Part shown: positions 16,643 through 26,146 of the stretch, in pieces
Layout: the number at the start of each line of letters is the position of its first letter
How positions within the stretch are numbered: position 1 is the first letter of the stretch
Assembly: GCA_041398605.1 (NCBI GenBank)
Contig: JAWKUK010000034.1
Span: forward strand, 1 to 46,488
DNA: 46,488 nucleotides
Direction: 5' to 3'
Origin: JAWKUK01 sp041398605
GTDB taxonomy: Bacteria; Planctomycetota; UBA1135; GCA-002686595
The notes under the pieces: generated by a model
Told to the model about the DNA's origin: nothing
What the model saw: the letters and a program-made list of their open reading frames with translations, nothing else
Databases searched by the model: none
Program-made: the position numbers and the translations under genes

Positions 16643-17633
16643 AGTGCCCCAAGTGCAGCCATAAGCAGCAGCGCAAGGTCGGGATGCGCTGCAAGCAGTG
16701 CAGCTATGACTTCGTCTTCGACCCGAAGCAAGGGCTGAAGCTCTCGGATCGCGCGTTCGAGGCGGTCATCAGCAGGGCGAACGCACGAGAGACCGCGTGG
16801 TTCACGCGCGAGCAGCTCTACCTGGCGCTCGCCAAGCGCGGCTTTGAAGCGGCCCGACGGACCCGAAGAACCGGGATCGTCTGCCTCGTCGCCAGCGGGC
16901 TGGCGCTCGCTGTGCTGTGGTCGGGCTTCATCCGAGGCGCGCCGCGCCTCCCGCTCACGATCGCATGCGGCGCGGCAGCGCTCTTCGCCGGCCTCGTCGT
17001 CCGCGCGACCTCTCGCCCCACGCCGCCGTCTCGGCCCGACTTCGACGCAGCGGTCGATCTTTGGCAGAAGCGCCGCGGCCCGATCCCCATGTTGCTCTCG
17101 GCCCCGCGGCTGCATGAAGCCGAGCAGTATTCTGAGGCGGACCTCCACGACTACGGCGTCGAGCGAGTGCTCGTCGTGCAGCGCGACCTGCTCGTCGACA
17201 TGTTCGTGATGAACGATTGGCACACCGAGCAACGGGCGCTCGTCCTTTCGATGACGGGCTACCCGCGCTACCTCTTGCCGGTCGCGCAGCGATGCTGCGC
17301 GAGTCACCCGACCTCCCGGTGTTCCTGCTGCACGACGCAGACGCAGCAGGGCTCGCGATGGAGGCCGATCTGCGCGCCAGCGGCCTGCTGCCGCTCGGGG
17401 ACCGCCAGGTCGTCGACCTCGGCATTCGCCCAGACGACGTAGCGAAGCTCGAGCGCTTGCGCGCCATTCGGCCGGAGCTGCGCAAGAACGAGCTGCCGGT
17501 CGACGCGCTCGGGTACTCCCAGCTCTCGCTCGGCGTAGGCGCCGCGGTCGTTGGTTCGCTCACGCTGACCGACCTCCTCGAGGAAGAGGCCCAGAAGCAG
17601 GCACAGGCGCAGTCCGGGTCCAGCTTCGGCTGA
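16639..17633 (+). pseudogene. Zinc-ribbon membrane protein gene with one frameshift
   Basis: The first frame starts at ATG 16639 with a zinc ribbon: CPKC at residues 3-6 and CKQC at 18-21. Two membrane segments follow at about 79-98 and 105-122, then a soluble region (VERVLVVQRDLLVDMFVMND, then LVLSMTGYPRYLLPVA). Near 17285 the reading moves to another frame: AAMLRESPDLPVFLLHDADA, then AAGLAMEADLRASGLLPLG and a tail DLLEEEAQKQAQAQSGSSFG ending at 17633. Joined, the product would be about 330 residues. The second half, with HDADAAG, resembles a Toprim-like or nucleotide-binding strand-loop, but that is a guess. Not otherwise recognised. Confidence 0.65.
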
Positions 17634-17653
17634 TCGCCACTTGCCACCGACGT

Positions 17654-19484
17654 TTGGGCGCGCTCTTCGGATTCACTGGCCCCCCCGATGGCCCCCTCGC
17701 GCTGCGCCTGGGCCGCGCCCTCACGCACCGGGGCCGCGGCGAGCCGCGCACGGTCGCCCGAGCCCACGCGACGCTCGGGTTCCTGACGCTGCGCGGCCCA
17801 TCCGAGGACGCGCGCATCGGCGCGGGGGTCGCGACCGACGTGCCGCGTCGCACGAGCGCGACCGCGCTCCCGTCCAGCGGCCACTGCACGAGCCAGCCGC
17901 CTGCGACGTCGCGCTCGCGGGCCGCGCTCGATCGTCGCGACCTCGTCGCGCGCGCCCAACGCGCAGACGGCCAGCGCGCTGAGAGCAGAGTCAGCAGGTC
18001 CACAGCGTTGCAGCGCTGGCGGCTCTTGGCCCATCAGGGCGCCGGGGCGCTGGCGGGGCTGCGTGGCACCGCGCTCGCGTTTGCGCGCGACGGCCAGCTG
18101 CACCTGACGCGATGGCCTCGGCTTACGCTCGCTCTATTGGGCGCGCCTCGGCGGGCGGATCGTGTTCGCTTCCGAGCCCAAGGCGCTCTGGTCCCTGCCG
18201 GGCTTCTCGCGCCGCGTAACGCCACGGGCGGTCGCGCGATACTTGACGTTCAGCTACGCGCCGGGCGAGGAGACCATGCTGGAGGGCTCGACGAGCTCGA
18301 GCCCGGCACTCTCATCACCTTCGAAGGCGGTCACGAAGTTGCGCGCACGCGCTGGTTCGACGAAGGCCGCGAGCGCCGCGCGCGAAGAGGCGCCCGAACA
18401 CGTGGAGCGCGGGCGCTTCCGCGAGGCGCACGCTGCAACGGTCGCGGAAAGGATCGAGCTCTCTGGACGATCCGAGCGCGGCGACCCTCTCCGGCGGCAT
18501 CGACTCCAGCGTCGTCGTGGCGGAGGCTCGCGCGACAGCTCCCAGGCCGCGTCAGGACGTTTGCGCCAATTCGGCGCCCAGTACCCGAACGAGCTCGCGC
18601 ACGCGCGGGCGGTCGCCGAGCGGTGCGGCACCGACCACACCGAAGCTCTGCATCGAACCGCACGACTTCCTCGCGCGGCTGCGGCGCATCGTTCGGCACC
18701 TCGACGACCCGATCGGGACCGGTGACGGTCCCGAACTTCGAGGTCGCAGAACGGCTCGGCAGCGACGTCAATTGGCTCTTCAACGGCGAGGGGGGCGACC
18801 GCTCTTCGGCGGACCGAAGAACCTCTCGATGATGCTGCACCATTGGTACGGCGCATCGATCGCGCGCCAGGCTGGCGTGAACGCGTACCTGGCGCTCGTA
18901 CCGGCGGGCGTATTCGGCGCTCGACTGGCTCTCGCGCCGGACTGGCGCGCCGCGATCGAGCCAGCGCGCGACCTCGAGGCGCTCTTGACGCCGTACTTCG
19001 AGCGCGCACCCCGCCGCGTTCCTCGACCGGTTGATGCTGACGAACCAACGCCTGAAGGGCGCGCGCGATCTCCCCAGGGTCGAGCGCATGCAGGCGCCGC
19101 CGGGATCACGCCGCTTGCGCCGCTGTTCGACGAGCGCGTCGCGCAGCTGTCCTTCGCATGCCCTCGACCTCGAAGGTCGCGCGCGGCATCGAGAAGGTGG
19201 TGCTGAAGCGCGCCTACGAGGGCGACCTCCGCGCTCCATCCTCGAGCGACCGAAGAGCGGCATGCGGGTCCTCGTCCACTGCTGGTTTCCAGGGCGAGCT
19301 GCAGCGGTACGCGCAGGTCCTCGGGCGCCGCGAGGTCCGCCGCGCGGGATCTTCGACCCGGAACGCCGTGCAAAGCTGCTGGAGTACCGCAGCGGACGCA
19401 GCGACGCGCGCTATGGATCCGGCTGTGGATGCTGCTGACGTTCGAGGTCTGGCGCCACATCGTCGTCGAGGCGAAGCGCCGTGA
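17654..19484 (+). pseudogene. Glutamine-dependent asparagine synthetase, heavily frameshifted
   Basis: Pieces of one asparagine synthetase appear in order in all three plus frames: GALFGFTGP at the N-terminus (17654 on), RDGLGLRSLYWARLGGRIVF and ASEPKALW (about 18110-18200), LEPGTLITFEGG, the pyrophosphatase loop LSGGIDSS (about 18487-18510), YPNELAHARAVAERCGTDHTE, NFEVAERLGSDVNWLFNGEGGD, GGPKNLSMMLHHWYGA, LTNQRLKGARDLPRVERM, AGITPLAPLFDERVAQLSFA, SKVARGIEKVVLKRA, and RLWMLLTFEVW at the end. At least fourteen frame changes are needed. The nucleophile Cys that should follow Met1 is not encoded at the TTG start at 17654. The segments keep their motifs and rarely contain stops, which fits either very recent decay or indel errors. 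Confidence 0.85.
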
Positions 19485-19554
19485 CCGTCCGCAGCCGTCA
19501 AGGGAGGAGGTCGCCCGCGGTCGGAGGGCCTGGTGCGCCTGGCGGGATCCGCGA

Positions 19555-19941
19555 CTACTCCTCGTCGAGCGAGAACGGCAGCGCGTAGGTCTTGATGACC
19601 GGCTTCGACCGCGAGCGTGTCTTCACCTCGACGCGGACCGTGGGCTCGGGCTCGATGACGAGGAACAGCTTCACGTATTGGTCGTCGTGCACGGCCCACG
19701 AGCGATCCTCGAGCCAGCGCTCGGTCTCGCCTGCTTTGCGTGCCTGGTACGCGAGCTTCGCTGCCATCAGGGGCTCGAAGCAGACGATCTGGCCCATGTA
19801 GAGCACCTGCAGGCCCGGCGCGCCGGCGTTGCCCACCTCCGTGCAATGCTCAACGCTGACACGGATCATGGAGCCGTCTTCAAGGTCCTGGACCTCGAAG
19901 GCGTCGACGAGGGTCTTGATGTTGGTCATGCCCTTGGTCAT
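19555..19941 (-). CDS. Small conserved-looking protein of unknown function
   Basis: This is 128 residues from ATG 19941, or 124 from ATG 19929. It starts MTKGMTNIKTLVDAFEVQDL and ends KPVIKTYALPFSLDEE. It is soluble, without signal or membrane segment, with alternating strands (GLQVLYMGQIVCFEPLM, then KLFLVIEPEPTVRVEVK). One Cys lies in VEHCTEV and one in IVCFEP. Third codon positions are strongly GC-rich over this part only, which is why the start is placed here and not further upstream. I do not recognise a family. Confidence 0.6.
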   Translation of the reverse strand: MTKGMTNIKTLVDAFEVQDLEDGSMIRVSVEHCTEVGNAGAPGLQVLYMGQIVCFEPLMAAKLAYQARKAGETERWLEDRSWAVHDDQYVKLFLVIEPEPTVRVEVKTRSRSKPVIKTYALPFSLDEE

Positions 19942-20258
19942 CCGCGCGGCGGCCCGACCGTCACCGCAGTTCTCAGAATTCTCCCTGCTGCAACGGCGAC
20001 GCCACCCCGGACCACGACCGGCAACATGGTCCCACCCGCGGGGGTGTGCGGCGCGCGGGCGACCCCGTTGCTGCTGCCGCCCGCCGCGTCTCTGTGCGCG
20101 AGGCGCTTCGTCCCGCCCTCGCCCCTCTTCGCTCACAGCGGCAGCCGCAGGCGCAGGCGAAGCCGGGTCCTGACGTCGAAACCTCGAGTTTCTGTCGAAC
20201 GAATCTGGAGCACGGACACTTGGGACGTACCGCGCTCGGGCTCCGGCGCTCACCCACC
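19942..20258. other. Divergent intergenic region
   Basis: This is about 317 bases between the small minus-strand protein and the second ECF fusion gene. No frame has a coding look. It should hold both promoters, but I see no convincing -35/-10 pair. A short AT-richer patch with CAGAATTCTC lies around 19970-19982. Confidence 0.4.
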
Positions 20259-23200
20259 ATGACCCAGATCGATCCAAACGCCCTCGCCCTTCAAGACGAC
20301 TGGATCCGGCGCGTCGCGCGGGGCCTCGTCCGTGATCCGCAGTTGGCCGAAGACCTCGCCCAGGACGCTTGGGTGGCAGGGCTCGAGAAAGGGCGAACCG
20401 GCGCTGAAGCGCGGCCCTGGCTCCGCGGCGTCGTCCAGAACAAGCGGCGCGCGCTGTTCCGGAGCTCCGCGAGGCGTGAGGCGCGCGAGCAAGCGGTCGC
20501 CCGTGCCGACGCCTCGCCGCCCGCCGACGAGGTCGTCGAGCAGCTCCAGCTCCGCCAACGCGTGGCCCAAGCGCTTATGGCCCTCGACGAGCCGTATCGA
20601 ACAGCCCTCTACCTGCGCTTCGTCACGGGAGTCTCCGTGCGCGAAGCGGCCCGTCGGATGGGGTGCTCTTCGTCCACGCTGAGCGGGCGCGTTCATGCCG
20701 GACTGGCGCGGCTACGCCAACAACTCGACCAAGCCTACGACGGCGACCGCCGTGCGTGGGCCATGACCTTGCTTCCGCTGGCGCGACCGCTCGGTCTCGC
20801 CGCGCTCACCTCAGGAGGAATCCCAATGCTCACTGCATCGACGCTTGCCATCGTCGCCACGGCCTCTGGGCTCTTGTGGCTCTCGCAGCCGCACGCGCCC
20901 CACACACTGCCTTCCCTGCCCTCGCCCGTGACCGGACCCGCGACCCCGGGTCGCGCGACGCAACCGATGACGCTCCCTGCTGGCAGCGCCGTGGCGCGGC
21001 TCGAAGGGGCCTCGCTCGAGCCGACGCCGGCGACGGTCACGCTTGCATCCGAGGCGCAGGGCGCCGGCGTCGCCGGCCGGTTCTTGCTGCCCAACGGCGC
21101 ACCCGCAGCGGGCGCGACATGGACCCTGGAAGGGTTCGCATCGAACGCCGAGATGGTGGCACGGTACGGCCTGCCCGAGGGCTGGTCGAACCTCTCCGGC
21201 GCGCTCGACTCCGAGGGTCGGGTCCAGCTCAGCTTCGAATCGCCCCGCGCGTACCAGTACACGTTCACCGTCGACGCGCCGGGCTTCGTGCCCGCCAGTT
21301 GGCGCTGGGAACGCATCGACCCGCAAGAGACCAAGGACTGCGGGACACACGTCCTGCGGGCCGCGGGCGCGCTCACCGGGCGCCTCGTCGACTCGAACGG
21401 CGCGCCCCTGGTCGGGCGTCGTTGGGCGGTGTACTGCGACGAGGTCGTCGCTGAGATCGACCTCGGCCTGCAGGGCGCGAGCGCGTTCATGGTGACCGAG
21501 GAAGCCGACGCGCGGTTCCACTTCGATCGCTTCCCGGCAGGGGCCGCGCGGCTGAAGGTGTACGACAAGCTGTTCGGGTGGTCCGAGGCGACGACGGTCA
21601 CGGTCGCCGTTGGCGAGACGACGGTGCGAGACGTCACGTTGACGTCCATGGACGAGTACGCCCAAAGCGTCGTCGTCTCGGTGTCGACCTCGCCTTACCA
21701 CTCCGTGCCAGCGCCCGGGCGCGAGCACATCGCGCTCATCGCGCCCGATGGCTCGCGGCGCCACCCGAACAAGGCCCAGGGGCGGGCGAACACGTACCGG
21801 TTCGACAACGTCCACGGCGCAGGCCATCGTGTCGAGATCGACGATCCGCGCTTCCTGCCGTGGGCGCGCTCGGACGTGAGCGCTCGCTCGCTCGTCTCAG
21901 CGACCCTCAGCGGGAGCGCCGCCCTGCGCTTCGTCGTACACACCGCGAGCGGCGCCGTGGTCGACACCTTTGCGGTCGACCTGACGTTTGACGGCGCGCT
22001 CACGAGCCCCAAGCGCTTCCTCGCAGCCGACGGGAGCGCGCCGCTCGAAGGCGGGCTGCTCGCGGGGCTCGTCCCTGCCGACTACACGCTGCTGGTTCGT
22101 TGCCCCGAAGGCACGGCCTCGACCAAAGTCGTCGGCCTTGCGGCGGGAGAGACGCGCACTGTGGAGCTCACCCTCGGGGGCGCGGTGACCGCGGCGGGGA
22201 CGGTGCGATTCCCCGACGGCACCCCGGCGGCGCATCGCGTCGTCCAGCTCGTTCGTCCCGCTGCTACGGGCGACTCGCCGGCGAGCCCTGTGTTTGACCT
22301 ACCTCGCTGGGGTCCCTCGGCGGAGCTCGGCCGGTGGGAGATCGAGCGCGCGTTCACCGATCAAAATGGAGTGTTCGCTCTTCCGGTCACCGGAACAGGG
22401 CCGATGCTCGTCGTCGTCGGCGATGCATTCGGCCCACGCGCAGAGTCGGCGCCGTTCGACGCTGCGTCCGGCGCGCCGATTCCGCCCATGGACCTCACCC
22501 TTGCACGGGGCGGACAGATCGAGGGTCAGGTCGACATCCCGCCGGCCCTGGACGCGACGGAGTTCGCCGTGCTCGCTGCGTTCGGGTCCACGATCGAGCC
22601 CGCGCCGTACGGGCGACCCTATGCGGAGCTCCGCGCCGACGGGTCGTTCTCCTTGGGGGCGCTGCGCCCGGGGCCCCTGTCGCTGTTCCTCGTACGCGCG
22701 AGCACAAGCAAAGGCAACGTCAGCCCGCTCGGGGGCGCGATCGACGGCGACCCGCTCGGGCTCGTCACGACCTCCGAAGGCCAGGTGACCCACGTCGCCG
22801 CGCCCTATCCGGGGCCTGCGCTGGGCTCGATCGTCCTTCAGCTCGGCGCCCACGGGCTGGAGGCCTCCCCCGTGACCGTGTGTGTGATGCGGCAGGGCAA
22901 CGATGAGGTCGTGCGCACGCTGACCGCCGCGCCCGACGCGCTCGGGACGCTCCATCTGCAGCCAGGCACCTACGACCTCTGGTTCGGCGGTGACGGCTGG
23001 CTGGCGCGGCGCCCTGGCGTTGTGGTCGCGCCCGGTGAGGCGCTCGACGCCCCGATCGAGCTCGACCTACAGGCGCGCGACCTCCGCTTCCTGCGCAACG
23101 ACGGCGCGCTGCCCGAGGTGTTGGCGACGCGGTCGCTCGCGATCTCCGGCGCCCCAAGGCAGCTGTCGGCGCGGCGGTTCACGACCGACGCCGCCGGCCG

Positions 23201-23330
23201 CGCCACGCTTCGCCTCGGCGCGGGCGCCTACGCCCTGACGATCGATTCGACGGAGCTCGCAGACTTGCAGCTCGCGGCGAGCGTGACCTGGCCGATGCCG
23301 AGCGGGCTCGAGGACGTCGTCTTCGAGTGA
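20259..23330 (+). CDS. ECF sigma factor fused to membrane helix and long beta-sandwich repeat region
   Basis: This is 1023 residues from ATG 20259, chosen because the sigma2 homology starts just after it (DDWIRRVARGLVRDPQLAED, then LAQDAWVAGLEKG). Sigma4 lies at about 100-158 (MALDEPYRTALYLRFVTGVS, then ARRMGCSSSTLSGRVHAGL). A membrane helix spans about 188-208. The next 800 residues are repeats of the carboxypeptidase-regulatory-like kind, such as AGRFLLPNGAPAAGATWTL, TGRLVDSNGAPLVGRRWAV and AAGTVRFPDGTPAAHRVVQL. This is the same architecture as the protein at 10501-12705 but with a longer extracytoplasmic part. It is presumably a membrane-bound sigma factor whose release or activity depends on the outer domain. 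Confidence 0.88.
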   Translation: MTQIDPNALALQDDWIRRVARGLVRDPQLAEDLAQDAWVAGLEKGRTGAEARPWLRGVVQNKRRALFRSSARREAREQAVARADASPPADEVVEQLQLRQRVAQALMALDEPYRTALYLRFVTGVSVREAARRMGCSSSTLSGRVHAGLARLRQQLDQAYDGDRRAWAMTLLPLARPLGLAALTSGGIPMLTASTLAIVATASGLLWLSQPHAPHTLPSLPSPVTGPATPGRATQPMTLPAGSAVARLEGASLEPTPATVTLASEAQGAGVAGRFLLPNGAPAAGATWTLEGFASNAEMVARYGLPEGWSNLSGALDSEGRVQLSFESPRAYQYTFTVDAPGFVPASWRWERIDPQETKDCGTHVLRAAGALTGRLVDSNGAPLVGRRWAVYCDEVVAEIDLGLQGASAFMVTEEADARFHFDRFPAGAARLKVYDKLFGWSEATTVTVAVGETTVRDVTLTSMDEYAQSVVVSVSTSPYHSVPAPGREHIALIAPDGSRRHPNKAQGRANTYRFDNVHGAGHRVEIDDPRFLPWARSDVSARSLVSATLSGSAALRFVVHTASGAVVDTFAVDLTFDGALTSPKRFLAADGSAPLEGGLLAGLVPADYTLLVRCPEGTASTKVVGLAAGETRTVELTLGGAVTAAGTVRFPDGTPAAHRVVQLVRPAATGDSPASPVFDLPRWGPSAELGRWEIERAFTDQNGVFALPVTGTGPMLVVVGDAFGPRAESAPFDAASGAPIPPMDLTLARGGQIEGQVDIPPALDATEFAVLAAFGSTIEPAPYGRPYAELRADGSFSLGALRPGPLSLFLVRASTSKGNVSPLGGAIDGDPLGLVTTSEGQVTHVAAPYPGPALGSIVLQLGAHGLEASPVTVCVMRQGNDEVVRTLTAAPDALGTLHLQPGTYDLWFGGDGWLARRPGVVVAPGEALDAPIELDLQARDLRFLRNDGALPEVLATRSLAISGAPRQLSARRFTTDAAGRATLRLGAGAYALTIDSTELADLQLAASVTWPMPSGLEDVVFE

Positions 23331-23367
23331 CCTGCGAGGGCGGCGCCCAGCGCCGGCCGGGCACAGA

Positions 23368-23397
23368 GTGACGGGTCGCGAGCGCGCGGCCCGTCAC
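23368..23397. terminator. Strong bidirectional hairpin between convergent genes
   Basis: GTGACGGG (23368-23375) pairs with CCCGTCAC (23390-23397); inside it a T-G wobble and CGCG/CGCG extend the stem to 13 bp around a 4-base loop AGCG. It lies 38 bases after the ECF fusion stop and overlaps the stop of the convergent VOC gene. There is no long T-tract, but the stem is by far the strongest hairpin I see between genes here. Confidence 0.65.
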
Positions 23398-23780
23398 CTC
23401 TCTTGCGTCAATTGGATGAGGTTCCCGCACGTGTCGTCGAGCTGCGCGATGATCGCTGAGCCCGTGTCGATGGGCGGGCGCAGGAACTTGACCCCGAGCG
23501 CGACGAAGCGCTCGTACTCCGCGACGACATCATCGACCTCAAAGGACGCAAACGGGACGCGGTCGTCGAACAAGGCCCGCTTGAAGGGCGCGATCGCGCG
23601 GTGCGACTCGGGCTCCAGCAGCAGCTGCGGACCATCGGGTTCGTCCGCAGACACGACCGTGAGCCAGGTCCCCGCCCCCGGCGGGTCCTGCGCCTTCAAG
23701 ACGAAGCCGAGCACCTCGGTATAGAACCGGAGCGCTTTGATCTGGTCGTCGACGTAGAGGCTGGCGAGGTGGATCCGCAT
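23394..23780 (-). CDS. VOC superfamily (glyoxalase-like) protein
   Basis: This is a 128-residue protein with two beta-alpha-beta-beta-beta modules. The first is MRIHLASLYVDDQIKALRFY followed by EVLGFVLKAQD, and the second is VPFASFEVDDVVAEYERFVA and LGVKFLRPPIDTG, ending in DDTCGNLIQLTQ. H4 and the glutamate in LLLEPESH occupy positions where metal ligands are often found in VOC enzymes, and CGNLIQL is the usual final strand. Members are glyoxalases, dioxygenases or resistance proteins; this short single-unit form would act as a dimer. No neighbour hints at the substrate. Confidence 0.92.
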   Translation of the reverse strand: MRIHLASLYVDDQIKALRFYTEVLGFVLKAQDPPGAGTWLTVVSADEPDGPQLLLEPESHRAIAPFKRALFDDRVPFASFEVDDVVAEYERFVALGVKFLRPPIDTGSAIIAQLDDTCGNLIQLTQER

Positions 23781-23957
23781 GGGTCGTCGCGAGGCCGCCG
23801 CGCTCGGACGCGATCTGGCTCCAGAGCGCCCGCGCTGCGCGACCCCGGCCCATAGGTTAGCTCAACCTCGAGGTGCGGCGCCTGACTGTGCCACCGGGAT
23901 GCCTCGCGCCGCCCCGTGCTCCAGACGCCCGCCACTGCGTCAGGCATACTGGAGCGC

Positions 23958-26066
23958 ATGTTCGCCTCGGTCCTCCTTTCGCTCGTGGCGCTCGCTCAGG
24001 CGCCGACCCATCCCGCGGGTACACGCCTCGAGGGCGCAGACAGTGCTGGCACGAACCTCGAACGCGCGAGCCTCCAACGCGCGGTGCAAGAGGTCGCGGC
24101 GCGCGACGCGCGCGCGCTCGGCGTCGGCGCGTGGGTGCCCGACGCGGACGGCGAGACGCTCGACGGCGCAGCGCGGAGCTGGCGCTCCGAGGCCGGCGAC
24201 CGCGGCACGGTGCTGGCGCTCGTGAGCCTCACGTGTCCGCTCTGCCAGAAGTTCGCGCCGGAGCTCGCGCGCGTCGAGGCGCGCGCGCGCGCCGTCGGCT
24301 TCGGGTTCGTGCATGTCGCGCTCGATCCGCTGGACACCGCCGACGCGCTCCGCGCGCATGTGGCGCGCCTCGGCCTCGAGGGCGCCGTGCTGCGCGACGT
24401 CGACGGCGCGCTCGCGCGCGCGCTCGATGCGCACACGACGACTGAAGTGTTTGTCGTCGACGAGCGCGGCACGCTCCGCTATCGCGGCGCCGTGAACGAT
24501 CAGTACGGAATCGGGTTCGCCCTGGACGAGCCCCGCCACACTTACTTGGACGATGCGCTGCGCCACTTGATCCGCGGCACCGAGCCCGACGTCGTCGCGA
24601 CGACCGCGCCCGGCTGCGTCGTCGAACGCGCGCCGCATCGAGCTGCCGCAGGGGCGGGACCGAGCGACGGCACGGTCACGTACAGCCGAGAGGTGGCGCG
24701 CTTCATGCAGACGAGCTGCGTCGAGTGCCATCGCGCAGGCGGCGTCGCGCCCTTCGCATTGGACACCTACGACGCCGTCGCGCGGCGCGCGACGATGTTG
24801 CAGGCAGTGATCGACGACGGCGTGATGCCGCCGTGGTTCGCCGCGCACCAGGGCGCCGGTGCGAGCCCGTGGGCGAACGATCGCTCGCTCCTCGCGCGCG
24901 AGCGCGCTCTGCTCGCGGACTGGATCGCAGCGGGCAAGCCGCGCGGGGACGACGCGGAGCTGCCCCTGCCACGCGCGTTCGGCGCGGCGGGCTGGAAGCT
25001 CGGGGAGCCGGACGCGGTGTATGCGCTCCCACGCGACTTCCGCGTCCCCGCCGAAGGCCGCGTCGAGTACCAGTACAACGCGGTCCCGACCGGGCTCACC
25101 GAGGACCGTTGGGTGCGCGCCATCGAGGTCCGACCCGGCGCCGTTGAGGTCGTTCACCACGTCCTCGCCTACGCCCTCCCCGCAGAGGCGTTCGAGGACG
25201 GGCGCTTGCGCCGTTGGGACCTGTTGGACGAGCGGCGCGGCTTCTTCGCGGCTTGGGCGCCCGGCTCCGAGCCGGTCGTGTACCCCGAAGGTCAGGCGCG
25301 CGAGCTCCGCGCGGGCACTGTGTTGATGTTCGAGCTGCACTACACGCCCAACGGCACGGCGACGCTCGATCGCTCGGCGATCGGGGTGCACTTCGCGTCC
25401 GCCGATCCCGCGTGGCGGCCCGAGCGCGTCGTCCGCACCGCAGGCATCAGCAACCGCCGCATTCGCATCCCCGCGGGCGCCAGTGGTCACCTGGAGACCT
25501 CGACCGGCGTCATCGCGCGCGCCATGGAGGTGCAAGCGTTCATGCCGCACATGCACTTGCGTGGCGCCGCGTTCCGCTTCGACCGCGTCGACGCCGCGGG
25601 CGCGCGGTCGACGTTGCTCGACGTCCCTCGCTACGACTTCAACTGGCAGCTGCGCTACGAGCTCGTGACGCCGGTGGTGCTTAGCGCTGGAGAACAGATC
25701 GACATCGCAGGCGTCTTCGACAACTCAGCGGGCAATCGGGCGAACCCAGCGCCGGACCGGAGCGTGAAGTGGGGTCCCGAGACGCAGGACGAGATGTTGA
25801 TCGGCTTCGTCGACTACGTGCTCGTGGACGAAGACCACGACTTGAGCTCAGACGAGCCTCAGCTCGTCGTGCTTGACTCGGGCATGCAGCGCCAGCTCCG
25901 TGAGCTGGCCGCGCAGAACAACGGCGTCCTCGGACGCGACCAGCTGCCGCGGCGCGCGCGCGCAGAGTTCGAGAAGCTCGACCGCGACGGGAACGGCGCG
26001 CTCGACGCACAGGAGCTGCCGCTCCTGGCCCGCGACGGCCGAGGCGCGTCGCGCGGCACACGCTGA
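23958..26066 (+). CDS. Redoxin - cytochrome c - PHM-like copper monooxygenase - EF-hand fusion
   Basis: This is 702 residues from ATG 23958, which gives the signal peptide MFASVLLSLVALAQAPTHPA. Residues about 60-215 form a thioredoxin/redoxin domain with CPLC (93-96). C254-VEC-H258 (CVECH) is a c-type heme site. Residues about 350-625 match type II ascorbate-dependent copper monooxygenases: HH at 400-401, H461, HMH at 531-533 and M613, with spacings like the two copper sites of PHM. A calcium-binding EF-hand loop DRDGNGALDAQE lies at 675-686. It should be exported; heme and redoxin parts could supply electrons to the copper centre. The substrate is unknown. Confidence 0.9.
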   Translation: MFASVLLSLVALAQAPTHPAGTRLEGADSAGTNLERASLQRAVQEVAARDARALGVGAWVPDADGETLDGAARSWRSEAGDRGTVLALVSLTCPLCQKFAPELARVEARARAVGFGFVHVALDPLDTADALRAHVARLGLEGAVLRDVDGALARALDAHTTTEVFVVDERGTLRYRGAVNDQYGIGFALDEPRHTYLDDALRHLIRGTEPDVVATTAPGCVVERAPHRAAAGAGPSDGTVTYSREVARFMQTSCVECHRAGGVAPFALDTYDAVARRATMLQAVIDDGVMPPWFAAHQGAGASPWANDRSLLARERALLADWIAAGKPRGDDAELPLPRAFGAAGWKLGEPDAVYALPRDFRVPAEGRVEYQYNAVPTGLTEDRWVRAIEVRPGAVEVVHHVLAYALPAEAFEDGRLRRWDLLDERRGFFAAWAPGSEPVVYPEGQARELRAGTVLMFELHYTPNGTATLDRSAIGVHFASADPAWRPERVVRTAGISNRRIRIPAGASGHLETSTGVIARAMEVQAFMPHMHLRGAAFRFDRVDAAGARSTLLDVPRYDFNWQLRYELVTPVVLSAGEQIDIAGVFDNSAGNRANPAPDRSVKWGPETQDEMLIGFVDYVLVDEDHDLSSDEPQLVVLDSGMQRQLRELAAQNNGVLGRDQLPRRARAEFEKLDRDGNGALDAQELPLLARDGRGASRGTR

Positions 26067-26146
26067 GCGCGCGCCCGTGACATACTCAAGGGCGCCGCTA
26101 CGAAGCTGCGCGCGCCCGCCCCTCGCTCCATGATCCGAGCACGTTC

